From Streptacidiphilus pinicola (GTDB lineage Bacteria > Actinomycetota > Actinomycetes > Streptomycetales > Streptomycetaceae): a stretch of DNA of 64,000 nt. The stretch is from contig NZ_QKYN01000040.1 of NCBI RefSeq assembly GCF_003258295.1, positions 86,113 through 150,112 of the forward strand. Direction: 5' to 3'. Under the pieces are notes generated by a model. It had not been told where the DNA came from. It ran no database searches and saw nothing but the letters and a program-made list of their open reading frames with translations. Both the position numbers and the translations under genes were made by a program. Shown here in pieces: positions 1 through 7,136 of the stretch (positions are counted from its first letter, which is position 1; every line of letters starts with the position of its first letter).

Positions 1-1533
1 GGGCGGGTTCGGGTACTCGGCCTCGGCCCTGTCGAAGAACTCGGCGGGGGCCTCCCAGCGCACGGTGGCGGAGCCCTCCAGGTTCCGCAGGCGCGCCGCC
101 TTGGCAACCATCTCGCGCGTCGTGCCGCCGCCCCCGTCGCCGTAGCCGGTCGGCGCGAGCGAGCGGGTGGCGACGCCCTTCTCCTTGAAGTTGTTCGCCG
201 CGTGCGCGATCTGACGGCCGCGCATCTCGCAGTTGTAGGAGTCCACGGGCGGGAAGTGGGTGAAGATCCGGCTGCCGTCGATGCCCTCCCACAGGAAGGT
301 GTGGTGCGGGAAGCGGTTGGTCCGGCTCCAGGAGATCTTCTGGGTCAGCAGCCGGCGTGCCCCGGCCGCCTTGATGATCTGCGGCAGCCCGGCGGCGAAG
401 CCGAAGGTGTCCGGCAGCCACGCCTCCTCGCTCTCGATGCCGAACTCCTCCAGGAAGAAGCGCTTGCCGTGCACGAACTGACGGGCCATCGCCTCCGAGC
501 CCGGCATGTTGGTGTCGGACTCCACCCACATACCGCCGACGGGCACGAAACGCCCGTCCGCCACGGCCTTCTTGACCCGGGCGAAGACCTCCGGCCGGTG
601 CTCCTTGATCCAGGCGAACTGCTGGGCCTGGGACATGGCGAAGACGAACTCCGGCTCCTCCTCCATCAGCGCGGTCATGTTGGAGGTCGTCCGGGCGACC
701 TTGCGCACCGTCAAGCGCAGTGGCCACAGCCAGGCGGAGTCGATGTGGGCGTGACCGACCGCGCTGATCCGGTGCGCGGCCGGGACGGCGGGGGCGGCAA
801 GCACCCCGGCCAGCTCGTCCCTGGCCGCCTGGGCGGTGGCGTTCACGTCCTGCAGGTCCACGGCGTCCAGGGCGCGGCTGACCGCGCGCAGGATCTCCCA
901 GCGGCGGGCGCTCTCCAGCGGCAGCTCGGCCATCAGCTCGCCGAGCACCTCCAGGTCCATGACGAGGTCCCACACCGTCTCGTCGAAGACCGCCAGCCGC
1001 ATCGGGCCGAGCACGTACTGGGGCGCGTCGCCGGCCGTGGCCCGGTCGCCCAGCGGCGTCGGCTGGAACGGCACGCCGGCCGAGTCCAGGTCCGGATTGG
1101 AGGCCGCCTCGATCCGCCAGTGCACCTGCTCGCCGCCGGTCACCGGGGATCCCACCCGCACATAGGAGTTGCGCGGATGCAGGCCCTTCACCGGGGAGCC
1201 GTCGGGGAGGTGGACCAGGCCCTCGCACTGGAAGCCGGGGGTGCGCGGGGTGAAGCCGAGGTCGAGCACGGCCTCGACGGTCCGCCCGGCCCACTCGGCG
1301 GGGACCGTCCCGGTGACCTTGAACCAGCTGGTCCCCCAGGGCGCACCCCACGGCGTGCCCTCGGCGATCGGGCGGGTCGGCGCGGTCAGCCCCTCGGCCA
1401 CGGGCACGGGCTCACCCGGGGTGGACCAGATCTCGACGTCCAGGGGGGCCGTCAGCGGGTACAGGGCCGGACGGATGCGCTCCCGCAGGACGCGCTCCAG
1501 TCGTGCTTCGACCAGTTGCCGGTCGTCGTGCAT
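1..1533 (-). CDS. GH38 alpha-mannosidase, N-terminal 511 residues (3' end outside window)
   Basis: Open from the ATG at 1533 to the window edge without a stop, so the C-terminal half is missing. An AGGAG ribosome site precedes the ATG. The N-terminal 250 residues are a beta-rich domain. The GH38 zinc motif GHAHIDSAWLWP follows (His261, His263, Asp265), and then WLPDTFGFA, whose Asp375 is the expected nucleophile. The family removes alpha-linked mannose from glycans. No signal peptide is visible, so it is probably cytoplasmic and acts on imported oligosaccharides. It is the last visible gene of a leftward operon behind ThuA and a Gfo/Idh/MocA oxidoreductase, 63 bp downstream of the latter. Linkage specificity cannot be read from sequence. 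Confidence 0.93.
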   Translation of the reverse strand, partial: MHDDRQLVEARLERVLRERIRPALYPLTAPLDVEIWSTPGEPVPVAEGLTAPTRPIAEGTPWGAPWGTSWFKVTGTVPAEWAGRTVEAVLDLGFTPRTPGFQCEGLVHLPDGSPVKGLHPRNSYVRVGSPVTGGEQVHWRIEAASNPDLDSAGVPFQPTPLGDRATAGDAPQYVLGPMRLAVFDETVWDLVMDLEVLGELMAELPLESARRWEILRAVSRALDAVDLQDVNATAQAARDELAGVLAAPAVPAAHRISAVGHAHIDSAWLWPLRLTVRKVARTTSNMTALMEEEPEFVFAMSQAQQFAWIKEHRPEVFARVKKAVADGRFVPVGGMWVESDTNMPGSEAMARQFVHGKRFFLEEFGIESEEAWLPDTFGFAAGLPQIIKAAGARRLLTQKISWSRTNRFPHHTFLWEGIDGSRIFTHFPPVDSYNCEMRGRQIAHAANNFKEKGVATRSLAPTGYGDGGGGTTREMVAKAARLRNLEGSATVRWEAPAEFFDRAEAEYPNPP

Positions 1534-1596
1534 GGGATGGGATCTCCTGTTGCTACGAACGTACGGGGTGCGGATCAGGGGACGGTGTGCGCTTGC

Positions 1597-2688
1597 TCAG
1601 GCCACCGGGGCAGGGCGCTCACAGGTGCTGACGACCGGGAGGGCGCGGCCCTGTCCGGCGGACTCCGTCAGGGTGAGCATGACGTCCAGGACGTGGGCGG
1701 CGAGTTCGGCCGAGGCACGGTGCGGTCGCCCCGCCGCCAGTGCCTCGGCGAGGTCGGCGAGGCCCGTGCCGCGCCCGGCATCCCGGTAGCCGGCGCTCGG
1801 CTCCAGGGCCTGCCAGCCGTCGCCGCGGTTGATCTCGACGGGCCCGTCGAAGTTGTTGGGGTCGGGCACCGACAGCGAGGCCTCGGTGCCGTGGACCTCG
1901 ATCCGCGGCAGGCGCGCGGCCTTGACGTCGAAGCTCATCACCAGGGTGCTCAGCGCGCCGTCGGCGTGCTCCAGGATGCCGGTGATGTGCGTGTCCACCT
2001 CCACCGGGAAGCTCTGCCCGGCGCGGGGGCCGCTGCCGATGGTCCGCTCGGACCTCGGACGCGAGGAGGCCCCCGTCACCTTGACCACGGGACCCAGCAG
2101 ATGGACCAGCGCGGAGAGGTAGTAGGGGCCCATGTCGAGCAGCGGGCCGCCGCCGGGACGGTAGTAGAACTCCGGGTCCGGGTGCCACTTCTCGTGCCCG
2201 GAGCCGGTCATGAACGCGGTGGCGGAGACGGGCCTACCGATCAGGCCGTCGTCGACGGCCCTGCGGGCGGTCTGGGTCCCGGTGCCGAGGACGGTGTCGG
2301 GCGCGCAGGCGACCCGCCGTCCGGCGGCGCGGGCCGCCGCAAGGACGGCCTCGGCCTCCTTGCGGTCGACGGCGAGCGGCTTCTCGCCGTAGACGTGCTT
2401 GCCCGCGCCGAGCGCGGCCAGGGCCACCTCGGCGTGCGCGGCGGGGATGGTCAGGTTGAGCACGGCGTCCACGTCGTCCCGGGCGACCAGCTCGGCGACG
2501 GACCCGACGACCGCGACCCCGTTGCCCCCCGCCCCGGTCGACGCGTCCCGGGCGAGGGCCTCGGCACGCTCACGGTCCAGGTCGGTCGCGGCGGTGGGCC
2601 GGACCGACGTCAGGCGGGCCAGCGTGTCGAGATACGCGCCGCTGATCTTGCCCGCGCCCACGATGCCGATCCTCAGCGGCTCGCCCAC
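1597..2688 (-). CDS. Gfo/Idh/MocA family NAD(P)-dependent oxidoreductase
   Basis: 363 residues. The N-terminal Rossmann domain has GIVGAGKIS at about residues 8-16 and the family Glu-Lys-Pro motif at 102-104. A C-terminal alpha/beta domain carries GGGPLLDMGPYYL at about 179-191. These enzymes oxidise or reduce sugars and inositols; the substrate is not predictable. I chose the GTG at 2688, which follows GAGGGG and gives a normal N-terminus. A much longer open frame upstream only shadows the ThuA gene. The start lies inside the last 16 bp of thuA, so translation is probably coupled. Its place between ThuA and an alpha-mannosidase suggests modification of a mannose-type or keto-sugar intermediate (inference). 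Confidence 0.9.
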   Translation of the reverse strand: MGEPLRIGIVGAGKISGAYLDTLARLTSVRPTAATDLDRERAEALARDASTGAGGNGVAVVGSVAELVARDDVDAVLNLTIPAAHAEVALAALGAGKHVYGEKPLAVDRKEAEAVLAAARAAGRRVACAPDTVLGTGTQTARRAVDDGLIGRPVSATAFMTGSGHEKWHPDPEFYYRPGGGPLLDMGPYYLSALVHLLGPVVKVTGASSRPRSERTIGSGPRAGQSFPVEVDTHITGILEHADGALSTLVMSFDVKAARLPRIEVHGTEASLSVPDPNNFDGPVEINRGDGWQALEPSAGYRDAGRGTGLADLAEALAAGRPHRASAELAAHVLDVMLTLTESAGQGRALPVVSTCERPAPVA

Positions 2689-3335
2689 AGCAGTCCCCTC
2701 TCGGTCAACGTGCGGACCTCCGGCACGTCGAAGTCGTCGGGCTTGTGCCCGATGGTCGATACGAAGACCCGCCCGGCGCCCCAGGTGCGGGTCCAGACCG
2801 CCGGCGTGACCGCGGGCCGGTCGCGCAGCTCGTCGGGCGGGAAGGTGGTGGTGGCCAGCACCTCGATGTGCGGGTCGGTGAGCATCCAGTACTGCTCGGT
2901 GTGCACCTGGAAGTCCGTGAGCCCGGCGAGGACAGGGTGCTCCGCGTGCTCGGGCAGCAGGTGCACGGTGTGGTCGTGGAACCCGGGCGGGTGCATCACG
3001 AACCGGCCGCCGGTCAGCAGGTGGTAGCCGTGGTCGAGGAACGAGTCGACGATGCCGCCGTGCCAGCCGGCCAGTCCGCTGCCGCCGCGCACGGCCGCGG
3101 CGAGGTTGTCGCACTGCTCGCGGGTGATCGTGCCCATGGTCCAGCACTGCACGATCAGGTCGGTGGCGGCCAGGCGCTCCGCGTCCTCGTAGACGGCGAG
3201 GCTCTCCGAGGTCTCGACGGCGAACCCGTGCTCCTTCAGGAAGGGGACGAAGCTGTCGCTGATCGCCACGGGCTGGTGTCCGTCCCAGCCGCCGCGGACG
3301 ACCAGGGCCCGCCGGGTGGCGTTGTCAGAGGTCAA
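2673..3335 (-). CDS. ThuA-like (trehalose utilization) protein, first copy
   Basis: 220 residues with the glutamine-amidotransferase-like ThuA fold. The N-terminus has ALVVRGGWDGHQP, the middle AGWHGGIVDSF and the C-terminal half STIGHKPDDF. In rhizobia ThuA works with ThuB, a Gfo/Idh/MocA oxidoreductase, in disaccharide use; here the same pair is adjacent and overlapping. The start codon is TTG at 3335, with GAGGGGAG 12 nt upstream; no ATG or GTG in frame gives the complete fold. It is the first gene of the leftward operon, about 65 nt behind a strong promoter. A second ThuA-like gene closes the opposite arm at 5628-6302. Confidence 0.87.
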   Translation of the reverse strand: MTSDNATRRALVVRGGWDGHQPVAISDSFVPFLKEHGFAVETSESLAVYEDAERLAATDLIVQCWTMGTITREQCDNLAAAVRGGSGLAGWHGGIVDSFLDHGYHLLTGGRFVMHPPGFHDHTVHLLPEHAEHPVLAGLTDFQVHTEQYWMLTDPHIEVLATTTFPPDELRDRPAVTPAVWTRTWGAGRVFVSTIGHKPDDFDVPEVRTLTERGLLWASR

Positions 3336-3406
3336 GGTGGTGGCACGCTCCCCTCGGCACCGCGCGCCGAGGCGCCCGGAGTTGGGTGGTAGTCGCTTGC
3401 CCGGCG

Positions 3407-3436
3407 AACCTACGAATCAGCGTCCGAGTTTGTCAA
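3407..3436 (-). promoter_or_regulatory. Leftward vegetative-type promoter of the thuA operon
   Basis: On the minus strand TTGACA (3436-3431) is followed by an 18-bp spacer and TAGGTT (3412-3407). This matches the principal sigma factor consensus closely and predicts a start near 3400 and a leader of about 65 nt before the TTG codon of thuA. Confidence 0.7.
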
Positions 3437-3469
3437 TACGTTGGATGAACTCTGATGCACAGAACTCGG
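3424..3469. promoter_or_regulatory. Candidate operator: CCGAGTT/AACTCGG inverted repeat between divergent operons
   Basis: CCGAGTT at 3424-3430 and its exact complement AACTCGG at 3463-3469 are 32 bp apart. The left arm abuts the -35 box of the thuA promoter. The position between two sugar operons suits a repressor site; the regulator is not in the window. A possible rightward -35 (TTGACT, 3512-3517) is followed 17 bp later by a poor TTACTG. The rest of 3336-3609 shows nothing recognisable. Confidence 0.4.
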
Positions 3470-3609
3470 CTGCCGCCATGGTGGGCGCCGCATCGATGCC
3501 CTGACGGGCCATTGACTTAGCCCAGTCGATGGATTTACTGTCCGGTGGCCGCTCAGGCCGCGGCCCCGCTCCCCTCCCCTGTCAGCGCCCGAGATCCAGG
3601 AGGATCACC

Positions 3610-4623
3610 GTGGCCGATCGACCCACGGCGGCGTTCGCCATGGATCCCGTCAACGTCAGTCGACTGTTCCCGCCCGTTCTCATGGATCGGCTCGCCTCCC
3701 TGCTCGACCTGGGCGAGCCCGGAGCGCCCCGTGTGATCTCCGGCCTCGCGACCGACGCGCAGCGCGCCGCCCTCGCCGAGGTCGAGGTACTGGTCACCGG
3801 GTGGGGGTGCCCGCCGCTGGACGAGCGGGCCGTGGCAGCCGCTCCGCGCCTGCGCGTCGTGCTCCACTCAGCGGGCACAGTAAGGGAGTTGGTCAGTGAC
3901 GCCTGCTGGGAGCGGGGTGTCGTCGTCTCCACCGCCGCCGAGGCCAACGCCCGGCCCGTGGCCGAGTACACGCTGGCCGCGATCCTGCTCGCGGGCAAGG
4001 ACGCGTTCCGCCTCAGCCGCACCTCCGCCCAGGAGGGCCGACAGCGGCCCGGCGCGGGCGCCGAGGTGGGCAACTACCGGCGACGGGTCGGCGTCATCGG
4101 CGCCTCCCGGGTCGGCCGCGCCCTGCTCGACCTGCTGCGGCCCTTCCACTTCGTGGTCTCCCTCAGCGACCCGTACGTCGACGAGGCGGAGGCCGCCCGG
4201 CTCGGCGTGACCCTGCTCCCCCTCGACGACCTGCTGCGCGGCAGCGACGTCGTCACCCTGCACGCACCCGACAACCCGCAGACCTACCGGCTGCTGGACC
4301 GCCGCAAGCTGGCGCTGATCCCCGACGGCGCGACGTTGGTCAACACCTCACGCGGCGCGCTGGTCGCGCCGGACGCGCTGGAGGCAGAGCTCGTCTCCGG
4401 CCGCATCAACGCGGTCCTGGACGTCACCGAGCCGGAGCCGCTCCCGCGCTGGTCGCCGCTGCACGGCCTGCCCAACGTCGTGCTCACCCCGCACATCGCC
4501 GGCTCGCTCGGCAACGAGCTGGAGCTGCTGGGCCGTTCGGTGGTCGAGGAGGCGGAGCGCCTGGCGGCCGGGGTGCCACTCCGCCACGAGGTGCGCCGGA
4601 CCGACCTGCCCCGGATGGCGTGA
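3610..4623 (+). CDS. D-isomer-specific 2-hydroxyacid dehydrogenase family protein
   Basis: 337 residues. The NAD-binding motif GVIGASRVG is at 161-169, and the expected catalytic set is Arg248 (in NTSRG), Glu274 and His295 (in TPHIAG), all present. These enzymes interconvert D-2-hydroxyacids and 2-oxoacids; the substrate is unknown. The GTG at 3610 is chosen because AGGAGG lies 6 nt before it; the frame opens further upstream without a ribosome site. It heads the rightward operon and is followed 3 bp later by a ROK kinase, which suggests a role in a sugar-acid or phosphoglycerate-like step (inference). Confidence 0.9.
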   Translation: MADRPTAAFAMDPVNVSRLFPPVLMDRLASLLDLGEPGAPRVISGLATDAQRAALAEVEVLVTGWGCPPLDERAVAAAPRLRVVLHSAGTVRELVSDACWERGVVVSTAAEANARPVAEYTLAAILLAGKDAFRLSRTSAQEGRQRPGAGAEVGNYRRRVGVIGASRVGRALLDLLRPFHFVVSLSDPYVDEAEAARLGVTLLPLDDLLRGSDVVTLHAPDNPQTYRLLDRRKLALIPDGATLVNTSRGALVAPDALEAELVSGRINAVLDVTEPEPLPRWSPLHGLPNVVLTPHIAGSLGNELELLGRSVVEEAERLAAGVPLRHEVRRTDLPRMA

Positions 4624-4626
4624 AGC

Positions 4627-5631
4627 GTGACGGGACATCCGGGCATGAGAAGTGACGCGCTGGTCGCGGCCCTGGACATCGGCGGCACGAAGATCGCGGG
4701 CGGGCTGGTGGACCGGGCGGGGACGCTGTTGCACGAGGTCCAGGTCCCGACCCCGGCCAAGGCGGAGGCCGCGCAGGTCCTCGGCGCGGTCCGCGCCGTG
4801 CTCGACCTCCTCGTCGCGCACGAGGGTTGGCGCGCGGTGGACCGGGTCGGCGTCGGCAGCGCCGGACCGGTGGACACGGTGGCGGGCACGGTCAGCCCGG
4901 TGAACATCCCCGCCTGGCGCGACTATCCGCTCGTCGCCCGGATGGCCGCGCACCCGGCCGTGGCCGTCGGGCGGCTCCGGGTGGTGCTGGGCGGGGACGC
5001 GGTCGCCATGACCGCCGCGGAGCACTGGGCGGGCGCCGCCCGTGGCTTCTCCCACGCGCTGTGCCTGGTGGTCTCCACGGGCGTCGGCGCGGGGCTGGTC
5101 CTGCACGGTGAGGTCCACGCGGGAGCGACCGGCAACGCCGGACATCTGGGCCACATCACCGTCGACCTCGACGGCGACCCCTGCCCCTGCGGCTCGCGCG
5201 GCTGCCTGGAGCGCGTGGCGAGCGGCACCGCCATCGCGGCGTGGGCCTCCGGCCACGGCTGGCGCCCGGAGGGTGACGACACGTCGGCCGCGGCGGTCGC
5301 GGCCTCCGCCCGCGCGGGCGACCCGGTGGCACTCGCCGCCTTCGACCGCGCGGGCCGGGCGCTGGCCGCGGGCATCGCCGCGACAGCGACCCTGGTGGAG
5401 CTGGAGGCGGCGATCCTCGGCGGCGGCGTCCTGCGCGCGGGCGAGCTGCTCCTCGACCCCCTCCGCCGCCACCTGCGCACCTACGCGGCGCTGCCCTTCA
5501 CCCGCGGCATCCAGATCCTGCCCGCCGCGCTGGGCACCCGCGCCGGCCTGGTCGGCGCCGCCGCGTTGGCCCTGCGGCCGATCCCGGCCGGCGAGCCGGA
5601 GCTGACACCCCTCCGAAGGGACGTCCCGTGA
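4627..5631 (+). CDS. ROK family sugar kinase
   Basis: 334 residues from the GTG at 4627 (an ATG at 4645 is also possible; neither has a strong ribosome site). The phosphate-binding motif DIGGTK is near residues 17-22, the likely catalytic Asp124 lies in LGGDAVAM, and the ROK zinc cluster CPCGSRGCLE is near 186-195 with His in AGHLGHITV just before it. There is no N-terminal helix-turn-helix, so this is the kinase branch (glucokinase, N-acetylmannosamine or fructokinase type), not a repressor. Its stop overlaps the GTG of the next gene by 4 nt. It likely phosphorylates the sugar released by the cluster's glycosidase (inference). Confidence 0.92.
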   Translation: MTGHPGMRSDALVAALDIGGTKIAGGLVDRAGTLLHEVQVPTPAKAEAAQVLGAVRAVLDLLVAHEGWRAVDRVGVGSAGPVDTVAGTVSPVNIPAWRDYPLVARMAAHPAVAVGRLRVVLGGDAVAMTAAEHWAGAARGFSHALCLVVSTGVGAGLVLHGEVHAGATGNAGHLGHITVDLDGDPCPCGSRGCLERVASGTAIAAWASGHGWRPEGDDTSAAAVAASARAGDPVALAAFDRAGRALAAGIAATATLVELEAAILGGGVLRAGELLLDPLRRHLRTYAALPFTRGIQILPAALGTRAGLVGAAALALRPIPAGEPELTPLRRDVP

Positions 5632-6302
5632 CCACTAGCCCTCCGGTGATCGCCGTCTTCACCCGCACCACCGGCTACCGCCACGACTCCATCCCGGCGG
5701 CCGTCGCCGCGTTCGAGGAGCTGGGCGCGGCGAACGGTCTCACCGTCCTGCACACCGAGGACCCCGTGGTCCTCACCCGCGCGCTGGAGAACGGCGGCTG
5801 CGCGGTCGCCGTGTTCGCCTCCACCAGCGGCGACGTCCTGGACGACGACGCCCGCCGGGCGCTGGAGCGTCAGGTGCGTGGCGGCGGAGGCTTCCTGGCC
5901 CTGCACTCCGCCGCCGGAACGGAACCCGGCTGGCCCTTCTACGCCGAACTCCTGGGCGGCGTCCGCTTCGACGGGCACCCCGAACTCCAGCCCGCCACCG
6001 TGACGGTGGAGGACCACGCCCACCCCGCCACCGCCCACCTGCCCGCGCGGTGGACGTGGACCGACGAGTGGTACGACTTCACCGCGAACCCACGACCCGG
6101 CGTCCGCGTCCTCGCGAGCGTCGACGAACTCGGCTACCACGGTGGCCGGATGGGCGCGGACCACCCGCTGGTCTGGTGCCACACGCTGGACGCGGGCCGC
6201 TGCCTGGTCACCGCCCTCGGCCACACCGGCGACGCCTACCAGGACCCCGCCTTCCGCGCCCACCTGCTCGGCGCCCTCTCCTGGGCCGGTCGCCTCCGCT
6301 AG
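5628..6302 (+). CDS. ThuA-like protein, second copy
   Basis: 224 residues, GTG start overlapping the ROK kinase stop (GTGA), with GAAGGGACG upstream. VIAVFTRTTGYRHDSIP at the N-terminus and FLALHSAAGTEPGW near residue 90 mark the ThuA-like fold; a C-terminal half with RMGADHPLVWCHT and ALGHTGDAYQDP completes it. It belongs to a different subgroup from the copy at 2673-3335 (little similarity beyond the fold), so the two are not a recent duplication. The biochemical activity of the family is not established. Confidence 0.88.
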   Translation: MTTSPPVIAVFTRTTGYRHDSIPAAVAAFEELGAANGLTVLHTEDPVVLTRALENGGCAVAVFASTSGDVLDDDARRALERQVRGGGGFLALHSAAGTEPGWPFYAELLGGVRFDGHPELQPATVTVEDHAHPATAHLPARWTWTDEWYDFTANPRPGVRVLASVDELGYHGGRMGADHPLVWCHTLDAGRCLVTALGHTGDAYQDPAFRAHLLGALSWAGRLR

Positions 6303-6412
6303 CCTCACGGGGTTTACGGGCTTCTCAGGGAACGTCCAGAGCCGCCTCATGGCCGCGCGGAAGTCTGGGTTCCAGGCAGCTCGCCACCCCAACGCAGCGG
6401 GAGGACGCGGTC

Positions 6413-7117
6413 ATGAACAGCAACGAACCGGCAGCACACCCTCGGCCCGGCGACGAATGGCCCGGGAGCAGGAGGAAGAAGGGTGTCGTCGTGGCCGCGG
6501 TGATCGCGGCGGCAACCCTCCTGGTCGGCGGCGCCGCGGCGGTGCCCGCCTCGGCGCAGGGAGCCTCCGGCTCCAACGCGCGCTCCGGCCCGGCCGAGGG
6601 AGGAACGACCGGCACGGTCTCGGCCGTGTCGGGCTCCGGCTTCACCGTGACGACGGCGACCGGCGAGACGGCGACCGTCACCGAGACGCCCACGACGAGT
6701 TACGCAGAAGGCAGCGCGTCCGCGTCCTCGTCGGCGGTAACGGCAGGCGCGCCCGTCCTGGTCCTCGGCACGGTGAACAGCACCGCCGTCACCGCCTCGC
6801 AGGTGATCGTGCAGCCACCCGGCAGCGGGTCGACAAGCTCGACGGCGTCCCAGGTCGTCCCGTTCCAGAGCGGAGCGCCGAGCGTGTCCAAGCAGGTCGG
6901 CCAGGTCCCCGCCAACTACACGGAGGGCTCGGGCACGATCGTCGGCGGAACGAGCGCGGACAAGGCGACCGAGGCGGCCCTGGCGGCCTACCCGGGCGGC
7001 GTCGTGGACCGGGTCGTCCAGCTCGGTAACGGCGAGTACGAGGTGCACTTCATCGGCGTCGACTGGCCCCACCATGTCTTCGTGACGTCGGCCTTCACGG
7101 TCGCCGGAGCCGACTGA
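6413..7117 (+). CDS. Secreted or membrane-anchored protein with DUF5666-like and PepSY-like regions
   Basis: 234 residues; ATG at 6413 behind GGGAGG. A basic stretch (RRKK) precedes a hydrophobic segment at about 24-45 ending in ASAQ, so it is exported or anchored. Residues 55-120 form a small repeat-like beta domain (TGTVSAVSGSGFTVTT, then LVLGTVNSTAVTASQVIV) of the DUF5666 type. The last 60 residues (ATEAALAAYPGG, EYEVHFIGVDWPHHVFV) look like a PepSY-related module. No enzymatic motif is present. It stands alone, 110 bp after thuA and convergent with the gene at 7137. Confidence 0.75.
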   Translation: MNSNEPAAHPRPGDEWPGSRRKKGVVVAAVIAAATLLVGGAAAVPASAQGASGSNARSGPAEGGTTGTVSAVSGSGFTVTTATGETATVTETPTTSYAEGSASASSSAVTAGAPVLVLGTVNSTAVTASQVIVQPPGSGSTSSTASQVVPFQSGAPSVSKQVGQVPANYTEGSGTIVGGTSADKATEAALAAYPGGVVDRVVQLGNGEYEVHFIGVDWPHHVFVTSAFTVAGAD

Positions 7118-7136
7118 CCGCGTCGCGTCGGTCGGC
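7109..7136. terminator. Hairpin at convergent gene ends, includes a stop codon
   Basis: GCCGAC...GTCGGC arms with an inner GAC/GTC and GCG/CGC pairing, one G-T pair and one bulge, around a short loop. It contains the TGA of the gene ending at 7117 and abuts the TAG of the gene ending at 7137, so it could stop transcription both ways. No U-tract, as is usual in actinomycetes. Confidence 0.5.

Noticed and set aside
202..3027. A 941-codon open frame on the plus strand
   Set aside because: Antisense to the mannosidase and oxidoreductase genes; Arg/Gly/Pro-rich composition without domain motifs, a usual shadow in high-GC DNA.
1597..3147. 516-codon minus-strand frame as one protein
   Set aside because: Its first 150 codons overlap thuA out of frame; the real oxidoreductase begins at the GTG at 2688.
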